Source: Centrapalus pauciflorus (Eukaryota > Streptophyta > Magnoliopsida > Asterales > Asteraceae). From it: a stretch of 64,000 bases of DNA. The stretch's first letter is position 1. Each line of letters starts with the position of its first letter. The position numbers and the translations under genes are program-made. Positions 12,027 through 22,947 of the stretch are shown here, piece by piece. A model generated the notes under the pieces. That model was given only the letters and a program-made list of their open reading frames with translations, was not told where the DNA came from and made no database searches. The DNA lies in contig JAANYP010000825.1 in assembly GCA_020465985.1 (NCBI GenBank), positions 517,501 to 581,500 of the forward strand. Reading direction: 5' to 3'.

Positions 12027-13073
12027 CCACACCACTCCAAGGGCCAAGAGACCTACCTACCTTTGATAGTTGTGTGTATATAAGGGTGTCAGGACACTAG
12101 GGAATGGGAATGGGAATGGGGATGGGGATGGAATGAGCGGTGAAATCATTGTACAGTAGCCGCCACTAACCTCTATGCTTTGTGAGACGTCGGATTTGTA
12201 GTCGGGCCATATCCTCTAATATAAATATTGTTTTGTTATCCATGCCTCTATATTTGTTATGTAATGCCTAAAGTTATAAAAACCTCATGAAGCAAAATGC
12301 AGGTGGAATAGACACAAACATTACAGTTTGCAGTCTGCAATCAAAATATACAACCATCACGTACATTCCTACATCTGATAATACAAGTCACACGTTGTTT
12401 GAACCTTCTGAACGTCGACGTGGTTCCAGTTCCCGAGTCATGTTTAAAGTCTATACTTCAAACAAGCACCTCGCGGTTGATTTTTATTTGATTAAGTTCA
12501 TGCATATTAGAACATTTTTATTATTCAAAAGTCAATACTTGTATTCATTTTTAATGATCAAAACATTTTTAGTAATCAAAATTTTTTAAATCTTAGAGAT
12601 CAAAATCCAGATATTAACAATGTTATACAGTGAATCTTGCAATTATAATTACTTAAGAGGTCCATCCAATGTTGTTGCATATATAATTTCTTACTTTTGT
12701 AATTGATAAATAACATACATTTTGTCCCGTACAAGTATTGCTGCTAAATCTTCAAGCCATACGCTATGGCTGCTACCTCCAAATCTTTTATGCATATGCC
12801 ATGACATACATTCTAATGCTGTCTTATGATGTTTTTCGACCTTCTTTGTATGCATATGCCATTTATATTCTAATGCCATCTTATGACGCATTGAATTGAA
12901 CAGTTGAATCGTTGATCTAACTTTAGCCATTGCATCTCGGTTTTTTTTTTCCAAAGATTATCTATAATCGATGACCAACTTTACTCGTTTTCATACTCGT
13001 CGATGTTGTTGATGCCTCAAATCCCTCAACACACCAGCAAGCCCCCTTGTTTGCTGAATCCTTCCGTCAGTCA
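12027..13073 (+). other. RBR 3' UTR and downstream spacer
   Basis: The 3' UTR begins after the TGA at 12024-12026. It contains a G-rich repeat (12100-12131) and AT-rich sequence to about 12290, but no exact AATAAA close to the stop, so the poly(A) site is unplaced. A diverged local duplication containing 'tgcatatgccat' lies at about 12785-12893. I see no gene between 12300 and 13065; the ORFs at 12287-12589 and 12691-12954 have no recognisable content. Confidence 0.5.
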
Positions 13074-13712
13074 CAGGGCCGGCTGTAAGTCTGTAACGGG
13101 TTCACATGGGCTACACCTAGGGCATCAAGCTATCGAGGACATTATATAAGACGATGAGAACAATGAAATAATAAAATGTAACAAATGAGAAAAAACATTA
13201 GTGTCAAAGTACCCAGAGTTTTACTCGAAGAATCAACGAGAAATTTGTTGTACTTTTCAATTAGATAATTATTGTCTCATTTTTAAATCACAAAATAAAA
13301 AGGGATCAAACATCCTTTAAGAAAAGAATTAAGATCGTACAATATTAATATACTTTTCTAAATGTATTGATATGATATATGAATTTTTTTCTTACCTATA
13401 TAATACATATATCTTAATTTTCCATTCCAATATGATACATTTCGGCCCGAACTTTTATACAATAAAAGTCCGGTTGAGGTTTTTCAACCGTGCTCTATGT
13501 AGAAATGTGTCATACTAAAATGGAAAACTAAAGTACATGTATGGATCCGTAAAAAAAAAGTTTATGTATCATATCTATACATTTGGAAAAGTACGTTGGT
13601 GTTGTGCGACCTTAACCCTTAAGAAAATAATATATTGTATTTTTATAACTTTTTAAAGAGGCATTATTCTTTTATCTTACCCGGGGCATGAAAATACTCA
13701 GGACCAACCCTG
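13074..13712. mobile_element. Non-autonomous hAT-like DNA transposon
   Basis: The 639-bp unit starts CAGGGCCGGCTGTAAG. Its right end, read in reverse, is CAGGGTTGGTCCTGAG, the terminal style of a widespread plant hAT group. Flanking 8-mers are GTCAGTCA (13066-13073) and GTAAGTCA (13713-13720), 7 of 8 identical, and 8 bp is the hAT TSD size. There is no transposase ORF inside. The sequence 13721-14230 to the right holds nothing I recognise. Confidence 0.6.
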
Positions 13713-14573
13713 GTAAGTCATCGACATTTACAAGAAAGAATACAGAACCTTTTGGCACCACTCACTACAGAAACGACTGTAACTTTTAAATTAACAGTAA
13801 CATGTTTTTAAACACAACCTTTTCAAACATTGGGAAAGAGATGCATCATCAACAATTTAGTGAGAAAGGGTCCCAAAATATAGTTGTTAATGCAAATGTA
13901 GATGTCAATTCAGTAAACTAAGCTATAATATGAGCATCTACAATAGATATTCTTGGTTGTAGCTGACATAAAAAATTTTATATTAATGTTTAACTTATAG
14001 AGAAGATCATGATTGCAAGTTCTGTTTACAAATTCAAATATGTTATTATTGAAACATGAAACACCCATACAACTAATACGAGTATTTCGATACCATTATA
14101 CATTAATTTATACAGAGTACTTGCGGAAATACGGTCAAATTAAAACTTTTAATACTTTAATAATCATCAACGTGATTCCAAACACTTTGCATATAACACA
14201 ACAGAGTGTCGGAAATCACGGAGTATCGTAATTGGGGTCACAATGTTAAATCATCAGTGTGATTACAAACGAATTAATAATCATTAACTAATTCGCATAA
14301 GTCAAAAATGGAAGCCTGCTACTCCCACCCCAATCATCAACAAAATATGGAGCTCCTAACCATGCTCCAATAAGTGTCTATCAGTTTGGGCCACCCGGAC
14401 CTTTGCCCTTAACAGATCCTGAAAAGAATAATCAACTAACGGGTAAACAACAAAGTTGTTTAGTGAGTTTCTAGATTAAAGTACCATGCGATATAAGAAT
14501 GATGTCATGCAATACCATGAATTTAACTAACAATCTCAGGAGACCAACTAATGGCTAATAAGCTACCACATCG

Positions 14574-14785
14574 CGGTTACCACACACAAGCTTACCGTAC
14601 AATGGGTTTACAATCTACTGCTCGATTACCACAGACCACAGGCTTATCGTTATGCAGTTTACAGTGATGTCATACGATTACCACAAACCACATGCTTATC
14701 GTTTTATAGGCAATAATGGTTACCACACACAGGCTTACCATTATGATTCCGCTAGGTTACCACACACAGGCTTACCGTCTCAGCG
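14574..14785. repeat. Five-copy tandem repeat within the old LTR
   Basis: A ~24-bp core, 'gttaccacacacaggcttacc' with variants, recurs about every 26-57 bp starting near 14574, 14626, 14679, 14729 and 14756. The copies differ by a few bases. Confidence 0.6.
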
Positions 14786-15418
14786 GAGATGTCAAATGAA
14801 TGATCAACAACTTATCAACCGAATGATAATATGACAACAATAATGTATGTGATGGCAAATCATGTAAATGACAAGATTGAATACGAAAGCAATAACATAC
14901 AATTCATGATATGCATATAAATACATTAATGCTAGAACTCACAGTGGTGTACAACAAGCTCTCGGTCTCAGTACCGAGTTATAATCGTCAAAGTATGAGT
15001 AATAGTCTCCAAGTGGCTTAACTCGTCAAACCCCTACAGATAGGTTCATCATATAATATTTATAAGTCTCAAAGCTTATAATTTCTTAACTTTGATCCGG
15101 ATACATTAGTCGTAAGACTTCATTAATTTCGGCGTTAAACCTCAATAATTATTTTGGTCGAATTATTCCTCTTAATTAATGTCATAGACTATTATGACAA
15201 AAGATCCCATAGAATAAAAATAATTAAAATTACAATTTCGGTCCAAAGTCATCCGAAATTCGGACCATGACCATCCGAATTTCAGGCCATCCGAAGTTCG
15301 TACTTAGCTAATTTTTCAGAATATTTTAAGGCTGAACTGCACTGTCCGCCTTACGGATTTAATGTCAAAAATACTAAAACTTCTCTATATTTATTATAAA
15401 GAGTTTTAAAATCATTTC

Positions 15419-15422
<4 letters not shown>

Positions 15423-15508
<86 letters not shown>
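15423..15508. repeat. (AT)n microsatellite
   Basis: About 43 uninterrupted AT dinucleotides lie within the old LTR. The apparent tyrosine/isoleucine-repeat ORF over it is an artefact. Confidence 0.95.
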
Positions 15509-15514
<6 letters not shown>

Positions 15515-16305
15515 ATTTTAACCACCAAAACATCATTTTTCATTTTTTAGATTACCTAGGGTTCATATTAACTCAAACTTGGGTTTTTGAGATAAACCCA
15601 CCAAAATACATAAAAACTTGCATAATATACTTTTAAAATAATGGATCTAACATATTTCATCATTTTCTTTTCAGATCTAGCCATTTTTAAGAGATCTTCA
15701 TAAAAACCCATCAAAATACATAGAAACTCGTATAATATACTTTTTTAGATAATGGATCTAACATATTTCATCATTTTCTATTTCAGATCTAGCCATTTCG
15801 AAGAGATCTCCATGAAAACTCATTTGAGTTCTCATCTTTTTCATTTGAAGATGGTGGAGAGAAGAGAAAAGTAAGAGATCTATAAAAATAAGAGTTGGTA
15901 CCTCTTGGATCTTCAAAACCGTATGAAGCTTCCAAAGAAATCAGATTTCTTATTCTTCTTCCCAAGATCTCTCTCTCTTTTTCCTCTCTTTTCTTTCTCT
16001 CTTTTCTCTCTTAACAATGGCCGACCACACACACACATAAGTGTGTGTGTGGCGTAGATATCAAGCAAGAAAAAGGAAAGTTTGTTTTCCTTTTTCTTTT
16101 AGTCCTCCAACTTTTCTTATTTACCATTTAGACCCTACAATTATTTCCATTTCTTTTAAGGTCCTTTCTTCATAAATCATACTTTATTTATTATAATTTA
16201 CACAACCACTTATATATATGTCCCAATATTAATTAATATTCCGAATTTGTATTTCTTCGTAATAAATATTAATTACCAATTTTATTAAATAATCGGGTCG
16301 TTACA

Positions 16306-16324
16306 ATTCCTCCCCTCTTAAAAG
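16306..16324 (-). other. Polypurine tract of the old chromovirus
   Basis: On the minus strand this reads TTTTAAGAGGGGAGGAAT, immediately before the LTR start TGTAACG. This is the priming position for plus-strand DNA synthesis. Confidence 0.7.
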
Positions 16325-16340
16325 GATTCCGCCCACGGAA

Positions 16341-16631
16341 TCAGGTTCTTTCAAACAGAGCGGGGTATTTGGCCATTATTTCAGCCTTCGTCTCCCAAGT
16401 CATCAGAGATCCACGGTGGCGCTTCCAACAGACGAGTACCATCTCGATCTCCTTATTCCTTAGGTTAATCACTTTTTCGCCGATAATCTTCTCTGGTTCT
16501 TCGAAATATCGCAACCGCTCATCGATTTTCACATCATCCAAAGGAATGGTCACGGTAGGATTGATCGGACTTTTCTTCAAATAACTAACATGGAAAGTGT
16601 CATGGATTCCGGCCAATTCAGCGGGCAACTG
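16341..16631 (-). pseudogene. Truncated chromovirus pol: integrase C-terminus and chromodomain
   Basis: About 97 codons remain. They match the end of the young element's polyprotein (18171-22727) in arrangement: an LPAEL...HxxFHVSYLKK stretch, then DERLRYFEEPEKI and a terminal chromodomain with VCWKRHRG and TWETKAEIMAKYP. The sequence clearly belongs to a different chromovirus family. It is cut at 16631 by the LTR of the young element, so gag, protease, RT, RNase H and most of integrase are missing. The first five residues of the apparent ORF (16632-16658) come from the inserted LTR. Confidence 0.85.
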
Positions 16632-18134
16632 TGACACCCTTGCCACAACAACCACCAATTACAATACACCCAGGATTAATCACCAACATACAATAACATA
16701 ATGATCTGATAACCTAAATTAAGTGCGGAAGCATTTAAAACATAAATACGTAGTGCAAAAAGTGTTAAACACCCTACGGTGCTATAAGGTACCAAGTCTA
16801 AGTCTACACACCCATACATTTATTACAATCATCCAGAATATAATACAACATTGTCCCACAACATAATTACCAATTAAATAGCAGATATCTTCCAAATCTT
16901 CCAATTGACCTAACTAGAAGGTCCAGCAGTAGATTTCCCCTTTCCTGTAAAATAAAAATCAACAACTAAAACGTAAGCGAATGCTTAGTGAATACAAAGA
17001 TTGCGCATATTATAAATATTTATGAAGCCCAAGAGTAATCCCGACGACAAACGTCGTATACTCTCTTCGTACACCAAGTACGGACCAGAGCCGCAGCCCC
17101 TTCGAGCCCAAAGCTCGGCATTTACACATACCATCTGAGACAAACGAACGATCGGGGATGACATACTGCCTACCGGACCTGGAGGGATCAGCTCCAGCGT
17201 CATATAGCGCAGTAACATCAGAGTAATCGATGCGACCCACCGGTCCATCACTAGATGCACAACAATCGAACGGACATGCAACAAGTAAGAATGTGCATCT
17301 AAATCTACGCAAGTTAGTAGAAATCCAACCAAACAAGTGAAACAACAGGTCTCAGCAGGCAAAGCTTAACATAAATCAGATATAATCATGCGAAATCTAC
17401 TGTACTCACAGTGGGTGCGTATTATCTTTAAACCGATATTATTTCTCTTCGGGCTTTCAACCGGATTCCACCAAGTACCCCACTGTGGGTTAAACAACTC
17501 CACAAGGGACCTGTTATTATCAATTACAACAATTCCTCGTATCATTATCCATTTAGTTCCATAATAATCAAGTTTCGTAAATTTGACGATATTTTCCCCC
17601 ATTTCGGGTTTATATCCAAATTCGAACTATAACTAAGTTTGTACCCATTTCACGTTCATACATTGTTCTTTATATAACACATGACATTTTATGAGTTGTT
17701 TATGAGTTTCATTCAAAATACACAAGCCTAGAAAGTAGTATTCATAATTTTAGGCATTAAACTCGAATTTAATGGGTTAGATTCGAAATTTATCATCAGA
17801 TTCGAACCCAACCATCAGATTCGAACCATACTTCGAATCTAATGTCAGATTCGAACTGGTCCTTCGAGTCTATCATCAGATTCGAACCCCCCCCCTTAGA
17901 ATCTGATGGTACACCTTCGAATCTAGCACCAAACTCGAGTCTGTTCTTACATTTCGATTCTGTTCTTGACATATTCGAGTCTGTTCATCATTTCAACTTA
18001 AATCCTTCATTTCTAAGGCCTAAAATCAGTGTTATATCATGTATGATGCATAATAATCGCCCAAATTCAACTTAAATACATAACTTTCCACCTAATTAAT
18101 CAAAATACATCAAAATAAGTCCGAGGATGTTACA
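16632..18134 (-). repeat. 3' LTR of the young chromovirus (1503 bp, internal deletion)
   Basis: It begins TGACACCC and ends GTTACA on the plus strand. Compared with the other LTR it lacks ~510 bp between two copies of ATGCATA. The missing part includes the TATA-like box and CT-rich leader seen at 24610-24710, so this LTR probably lacks promoter function. The ORFs at 16985-17362 and 17010-17345 recur in the other LTR and are not supported as genes. Confidence 0.9.
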
Positions 18135-18160
18135 GCATGGGCTCCACCACGCTCAACTTC
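18135..18160 (-). other. Polypurine region of the young chromovirus
   Basis: The minus strand reads GTGGTGGAGCCCATGC directly before the LTR start TGTAACATCC. It is not a pure purine run, but the position is right for the plus-strand primer and this ending is common in Tekay-type elements. Confidence 0.5.
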
Positions 18161-18170
18161 GTCCTCGAAG

Positions 18171-21100
18171 TTACTCGGACTCAAACAACTTCGGATACTT
18201 TCTTAACATTTCCGACTTAGCTTCCCACGTATGATTTGCTCCTTTATGATGCTTCCAGCGTATAAGCACCATTTCTATCTCCTTGCTCCTTAATTTCTTC
18301 AACTTAGTATCCAGTACACACTCCGGCTCTTCAACATACCGGAGCCTTTCATCAACTTGTAGTTCAGTATGGTCGGCCCAATCCTCGTTTCCAGTGTTAA
18401 ACGATTTTCGAAGATTCCCAACGTGAAATACTGGATGTACGCCCGACATCCCTTCAGGCAATTCTAATCGATATGACTGATTTCCAACTTTTTCAACAAT
18501 CTTAAAGGGTCCGACAAATCTCGGAGCCAATTTGCCCCTCTTAACAAAACGAGTAACACCCCTCATGGGTGATACTTTCAAATAGACCCAGTCATTCACT
18601 TCAAAATTGATCGGCTTGTGCCTCCGATCATAGTAGCTTTTCTGACGATCCTGGGCCGCCTTCATGTTCTGCCTAATCAACTGTATCTTCTCGTTTGTTT
18701 CCTGAAGCAAGGCCGGCCCAGCGATTGGTGTTTCACCCGTTTCTCTCCAACATGTAGGAGTCCTACATTTCCTTCCATACAAAGCCTCGAACGGAGCTTT
18801 CTTGATCGTAGCGTGGTAACTGTTGTTATACGAAAATTCTATGAGTGGCAGATGATCGTCCCAATTGCCACCGAGATCTAACACACACGATCTCATCATG
18901 TCTTCAAGCGTTAAAATGGTCCGCTCACTCTGACCATCAGTTTGCGGGCGGTAAGCTGTACTCATTGCTATCCTTGTCCCTAACCCTTCTTGCAAAGCCG
19001 ACCAAAAATTTGAAGTAAACCGGCTGTCCCGGTCCGATACTATGGACTTAGGCACTCCATGCCTAGAAACAATCTCGTCCATATATATTTTAGCCAACTT
19101 TTCTAAAGAGTAACTTTCTCTTATCGGTATAAAATGTGCGGACTTAGTTAATCTATCGACTATCACCCAAACTGCATCATGTTGACGCCTAGTCTTCGGC
19201 AGTTTTGTAACAAAATCCATAGTAATGTGCTCCCACTTCCATTCCGGAATGGGAAGCGGTTGCAGACTGCCATAAGGTTGCTGATGCTCGGCCTTTACCA
19301 ACCGACAAGTTCGGCATCTTTCTACATATTGTCCTATGTCCCTCTTCAATCCCGGCCACCAAAAGTCTGCCTTTAAGTCGTTGTACATCTTTGTGCTCCC
19401 GGGATGTACAGAAAACTTAGATTGATGTGCCTCCTCAACGATCACATTTCTCATACCACCATATTTCGGCACCCAAATTCTTCCATAAATTCCTTTCAAT
19501 CCCGACTCACTTGTTTCCATGTTCTTAACTTGTACTTTAATATCCTCAGCACCAATATTTTCATCTTTCAAGGCTTCTTCCTGAGCGGCCTTGACATCAT
19601 CAATTATCGTGGAGGTCAGCATTGTAGACGTCATCATATAACAGAAATCTTTAGCATACGCTTTCCGGCTCAAGGCATCGGCTACTACATTAGCCTTCCC
19701 GGGGTGATAAAGGATTTCACAATCATAATCCTTTATTACCTCCATTGATCGTCTCTGCCTCATATTGAGCTCCTTCTGACTGAAAATATATTTCAAACTC
19801 TTATGGTCCGTGTATAATTGGCACTTAGTCCCGTAAAGATAATGCCTCCATAACTTCAATGCGAATGTTACCGCAGTTAACTCGAGATCATGAGTCGAAT
19901 AATTCTTCTCATGCTGCTTCAACTGTCTTGAAGCATACGCTATAACCTTCCCACGCTGCATCAATACAGCACCTAATCCCAACCTTGAAGCATCGGTATA
20001 CACCACGAAGTCCTCATTACCTTCCGGTAAAGCAAGTATCGGTGCTTCACTCAAAGTTTTCTTCAAAACTTCAAACGCCTCTTGTTGCACAGTTTCCCAT
20101 ATAAACGGTGCATTCTTCTTCGTTAAAGCAGTCAAAGGAACTGCAACCTTAGAAAAATCTTTGATAAATCTCCGATAGTATCCTGCCAACCCCAGGAAAC
20201 TTCTAACCTCAGTAGCTGAACACGGCGGCTCCCAGTTCTTTATTGCTTCAACCTTAGCCGGATCTACCGAAATCCCGGCTCCAGATATAACATGTCCTAG
20301 AAACTGTATCTGTTGTAGCCAAAACTCGCACTTTGAGAACTTGGCGTACAACCTTTCTTTTCTTAACAACTCCAACAGTTCTCTCAGATGTTCAGCATGT
20401 TCTGCTTCAGACTTAGAATATACCAGTATATCATCAATAAACACTATCACCGACTTATCCAACATCGGTCTACAAACCCTATTCATCAAGTCCATAAAGA
20501 CAGCCGGGGCATTGGTTAACCCAAAAGGCATAACCAAGAACTCGTAATGCCCATAACGTGTCCTAAATGCTGTCTTAGGCACATCCTCTTCTCGAACTTT
20601 CAGCTGATGGTACCCCGATCTCAGATCAATCTTGGAAAATACACTAGCGCCATGTAACTGATCAAACAAGTCGTCTATCCTCGGCAGAGGATACTTGTTC
20701 TTAATCGTCAATTTATTCAGCTCCCGGTAATCTATGCACATCCTCATCGTGCCATCTTTCTTCTTTACAAACAGTACCGGAGCTCCCCACGGCGATGAAC
20801 TCGGCCGAATGAAGCCCTTGTCCAACAATTCCTGAAGTTGTGTCATCATTTCTTTCATCTCGGTTGGGGCAAGACGATAAGGAGAACGAGCTACCGGTGC
20901 AGCTCCGGGGATCAGATCAATTCGAAACTCAACTTGTCTCTCAGGCGGCACGCCAGACAAGTCTTCCGGAAACACATCCGGGAATTGTGAAACAACCGGC
21001 ACATCGGCCAAAGTTCTCTTCTCTGCCTTAGCATCAATCGCATATGCTAAGTATGCATCACATCCCTTTGCAACAAGCTTTCGAGCTTTTGCAATAGTCA

Positions 21101-22727
21101 GCAAACACAGATCCCCGCTTCTCCTATCCCCATATATACATATCTCACGCCCCTCCGGGGTAATTATCTTTATCATTCGGCTCTTACACACTATGTGGGC
21201 TTCATTCTCGATCAACCAGTCCATCCCGACTATGACATCAAACTCACTGAATTCTATCGGTATCAAGTCCAAATTGAAGACTACATCCTCAATTACTAAC
21301 GTGCAGTTACGGTAGACATGATCTACTTTTACTAGAGTGTTGCTAGCAGTTTCTATATCAAGAACAGCAGATAATCTAGATAGTGGCATGGCAAGTCTTT
21401 GTGCAAACATAGTAGAAACAAACGACCTATTGGCACCTGAATCAAATAAAACTCGTGCAGGCATAGAATTAACTATGAACGTACCCGTGACGACCTCCGG
21501 ATTTTCCCTTGCCTCCTCTGCAGTTATCTGAAAAGCACGAGCAGGTGCCCTCTGTGACTGACCCCGGCGGTTAACTGAACCACCACTCGAACCTCCAGAC
21601 GACCGTGTTGATGATGGGACAGCAGCCGTTGGAGCATTCTTTCTACAGTTCCTGCTATAGTGACCCCACACCCCACACTTATAGCAAGCATCACCCTTCC
21701 TTGGGCAATCATTCTGAAAATGTCCCAGTTCTCCACAGCAAAAGCAAGCACGTCCGTTAGGGCACTTGCCAAAATGTTCCAAGTGACATTTATTGCAATA
21801 CTGCGGCTCAGTGTTGATGGAGTATGCACGCGCACGACCGCGATCAGATGAACCAGATTGTCGGCGATACGACTGTTGAGGTGAGTATTGTGAAGACCGG
21901 GAAGAACCAGAATATCCTCCCTCCCTTTGGCGCTTCGGCGGTGACGGCTGTGTCGGATTGGTGGAAGCAGCAGCAGACCCAACAGAGTAGCCTGACATAA
22001 CCAAAATCTGCTCTACATTTCTGGCAGCCTCAAGTAAGCCAGCAAATGTAGGGTAACGAACATTGCTCATGACCCTCCTTATTTCAATGTCAAGACCAGC
22101 CTCGAACCTGGTCACTTTCCTCTCTTCAGTGTCCACCTGATGAGGTGCGAACAGACTTAACCTCGTGAACTCCACAGCATATTGGGACACCGTCTTAGTC
22201 CCCTGTACCAGTGCCATGAACTTTGCTTCCAACCTCCGGCGCTCATCAACCGGACAGTACTGCTGAGTGAACAGATCCTTGAACTCAGCCCAAGTCATAA
22301 CAGAAATCTTCTCCAATGTCAAAGCGTTCACCATGGCATTCCACCACATAATTGCGTCATTAGTGAACATAGCAGTAGCATAGCGAACCATGTCCTTCTC
22401 AGCACAGTCGCTGATTCGGAATGTTCGTTCAGTTGCTGTTATCCATTCCAGCGCGGCAACAGCATCTCCTAGTCCATTAAACTCCACAGCCCCATTTCCT
22501 TTAAAGTCCTTAAAACGACAACCTCGGGGTTTGTTAGATGACCCAGTGTTGTCATCTTGTTCCTCATTGTTACCCCCTTCCTTCTCCTTGTTCTTTCTCT
22601 TTTCCTCTCTTCTTTTAGCATCGGCCTCATCTCGAGCCCGAAACTGTTCTTGAATCATTCGATTCTGCTCAGCCATCATGGCTAGCATCATCTCTCTGGC
22701 TTCCTCAGGTGTCATTCCTCCAGACAT
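18171..22727 (-). CDS. Gag-pol polyprotein of a Tekay-like chromovirus (1518 aa, intact)
   Basis: This single ORF encodes all retrotransposon proteins. Gag spans about residues 80-245. CCHC knuckles lie at 311-361 (CFCCGELGHFQNDC, CYKCGVWGHYSRNC, plus a degenerate first knuckle). Aspartic protease has LFDSGA at about 427-432. RT at about 640-810 has FIDDILVYS at 763-771. RNase H starts near 908 (VVYTDAS). Integrase has an HHCC finger at 1101-1145 and DDE residues near 1171, 1232 and 1268. A C-terminal chromodomain at about 1459-1515 includes LIRWKHHKG. No stop or frameshift is present and the catalytic motifs look intact, so it may still encode active proteins. Group II chromodomains can help direct integration to heterochromatin. 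The start was chosen as the first ATG after the primer binding site. Confidence 0.95.
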   Translation of the reverse strand: MSGGMTPEEAREMMLAMMAEQNRMIQEQFRARDEADAKRREEKRKNKEKEGGNNEEQDDNTGSSNKPRGCRFKDFKGNGAVEFNGLGDAVAALEWITATERTFRISDCAEKDMVRYATAMFTNDAIMWWNAMVNALTLEKISVMTWAEFKDLFTQQYCPVDERRRLEAKFMALVQGTKTVSQYAVEFTRLSLFAPHQVDTEERKVTRFEAGLDIEIRRVMSNVRYPTFAGLLEAARNVEQILVMSGYSVGSAAASTNPTQPSPPKRQREGGYSGSSRSSQYSPQQSYRRQSGSSDRGRARAYSINTEPQYCNKCHLEHFGKCPNGRACFCCGELGHFQNDCPRKGDACYKCGVWGHYSRNCRKNAPTAAVPSSTRSSGGSSGGSVNRRGQSQRAPARAFQITAEEARENPEVVTGTFIVNSMPARVLFDSGANRSFVSTMFAQRLAMPLSRLSAVLDIETASNTLVKVDHVYRNCTLVIEDVVFNLDLIPIEFSEFDVIVGMDWLIENEAHIVCKSRMIKIITPEGREICIYGDRRSGDLCLLTIAKARKLVAKGCDAYLAYAIDAKAEKRTLADVPVVSQFPDVFPEDLSGVPPERQVEFRIDLIPGAAPVARSPYRLAPTEMKEMMTQLQELLDKGFIRPSSSPWGAPVLFVKKKDGTMRMCIDYRELNKLTIKNKYPLPRIDDLFDQLHGASVFSKIDLRSGYHQLKVREEDVPKTAFRTRYGHYEFLVMPFGLTNAPAVFMDLMNRVCRPMLDKSVIVFIDDILVYSKSEAEHAEHLRELLELLRKERLYAKFSKCEFWLQQIQFLGHVISGAGISVDPAKVEAIKNWEPPCSATEVRSFLGLAGYYRRFIKDFSKVAVPLTALTKKNAPFIWETVQQEAFEVLKKTLSEAPILALPEGNEDFVVYTDASRLGLGAVLMQRGKVIAYASRQLKQHEKNYSTHDLELTAVTFALKLWRHYLYGTKCQLYTDHKSLKYIFSQKELNMRQRRSMEVIKDYDCEILYHPGKANVVADALSRKAYAKDFCYMMTSTMLTSTIIDDVKAAQEEALKDENIGAEDIKVQVKNMETSESGLKGIYGRIWVPKYGGMRNVIVEEAHQSKFSVHPGSTKMYNDLKADFWWPGLKRDIGQYVERCRTCRLVKAEHQQPYGSLQPLPIPEWKWEHITMDFVTKLPKTRRQHDAVWVIVDRLTKSAHFIPIRESYSLEKLAKIYMDEIVSRHGVPKSIVSDRDSRFTSNFWSALQEGLGTRIAMSTAYRPQTDGQSERTILTLEDMMRSCVLDLGGNWDDHLPLIEFSYNNSYHATIKKAPFEALYGRKCRTPTCWRETGETPIAGPALLQETNEKIQLIRQNMKAAQDRQKSYYDRRHKPINFEVNDWVYLKVSPMRGVTRFVKRGKLAPRFVGPFKIVEKVGNQSYRLELPEGMSGVHPVFHVGNLRKSFNTGNEDWADHTELQVDERLRYVEEPECVLDTKLKKLRSKEIEMVLIRWKHHKGANHTWEAKSEMLRKYPKLFESE

Positions 22728-22924
22728 GTTCTGAAAATATAAACATATAACTTGTTTAGTAACATGTCATAAATTAAAGACACCATTCATTTGTCCCGTA
22801 TGATAGTCAATTTCTTATAATTACTAGATCATAACCTATCTTAGTTCAGATCATTACTTAGCATCATTACATATCATCACCTAATGTTTGAGATCAAGAC
22901 CTCACGGACACTTGAATCTCAAAC

Positions 22925-22940
22925 TACTGCTCTGATACCA
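22925..22940 (-). other. Primer binding site of the young chromovirus (tRNA-iMet)
   Basis: On the minus strand this is TGGTATCAGAGCAGTA, complementary to the 3' end of initiator methionine tRNA over its first 12 bases. It lies 7 bp inside the 5' LTR end at 22948. Confidence 0.85.
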
Positions 22941-22947
22941 TCTCGTG

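Larger units (their letters stand above)
14230..16305 (-). repeat. 3' LTR of an old Ty3 chromovirus (left end uncertain)
   Basis: On the minus strand the LTR starts TGTAACGACCCG at 16305, directly after a purine-rich tract (16306-16324) and the pol tail at 16341-16631. It contains a local tandem repeat (14574-14785), a cluster of TCCGAA-type repeats (15240-15305) and an (AT)n tract. The left boundary was not found and 14230 is approximate. The ORFs at 14652-14834 and 15351-15536 are repeat translations. Confidence 0.6.

Noticed and set aside
13763..13800. CACTA transposon terminus (cactacagaaacgactg)
   Set aside because: Only a short match to the usual CACTACAAGAAA end, and no inverted partner or 3-bp TSD was found.
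14574..14785. CRISPR-like array
   Set aside because: The repeats are imperfect, spacing varies and the region is inside a plant LTR.
15351..15536. ORF encoding a Tyr/Ile repeat peptide
   Set aside because: It is the translation of an (AT)n microsatellite.
16985..17362. 125-codon ORF conserved in both LTRs of the young chromovirus (also 23301-23678)
   Set aside because: The LTRs are identical by descent, so conservation carries no information; the sequence shows no known domain.
21524..21982. Second minus-strand ORF inside the chromovirus gag region
   Set aside because: It is an out-of-frame shadow of the zinc-knuckle region of the intact gag-pol.
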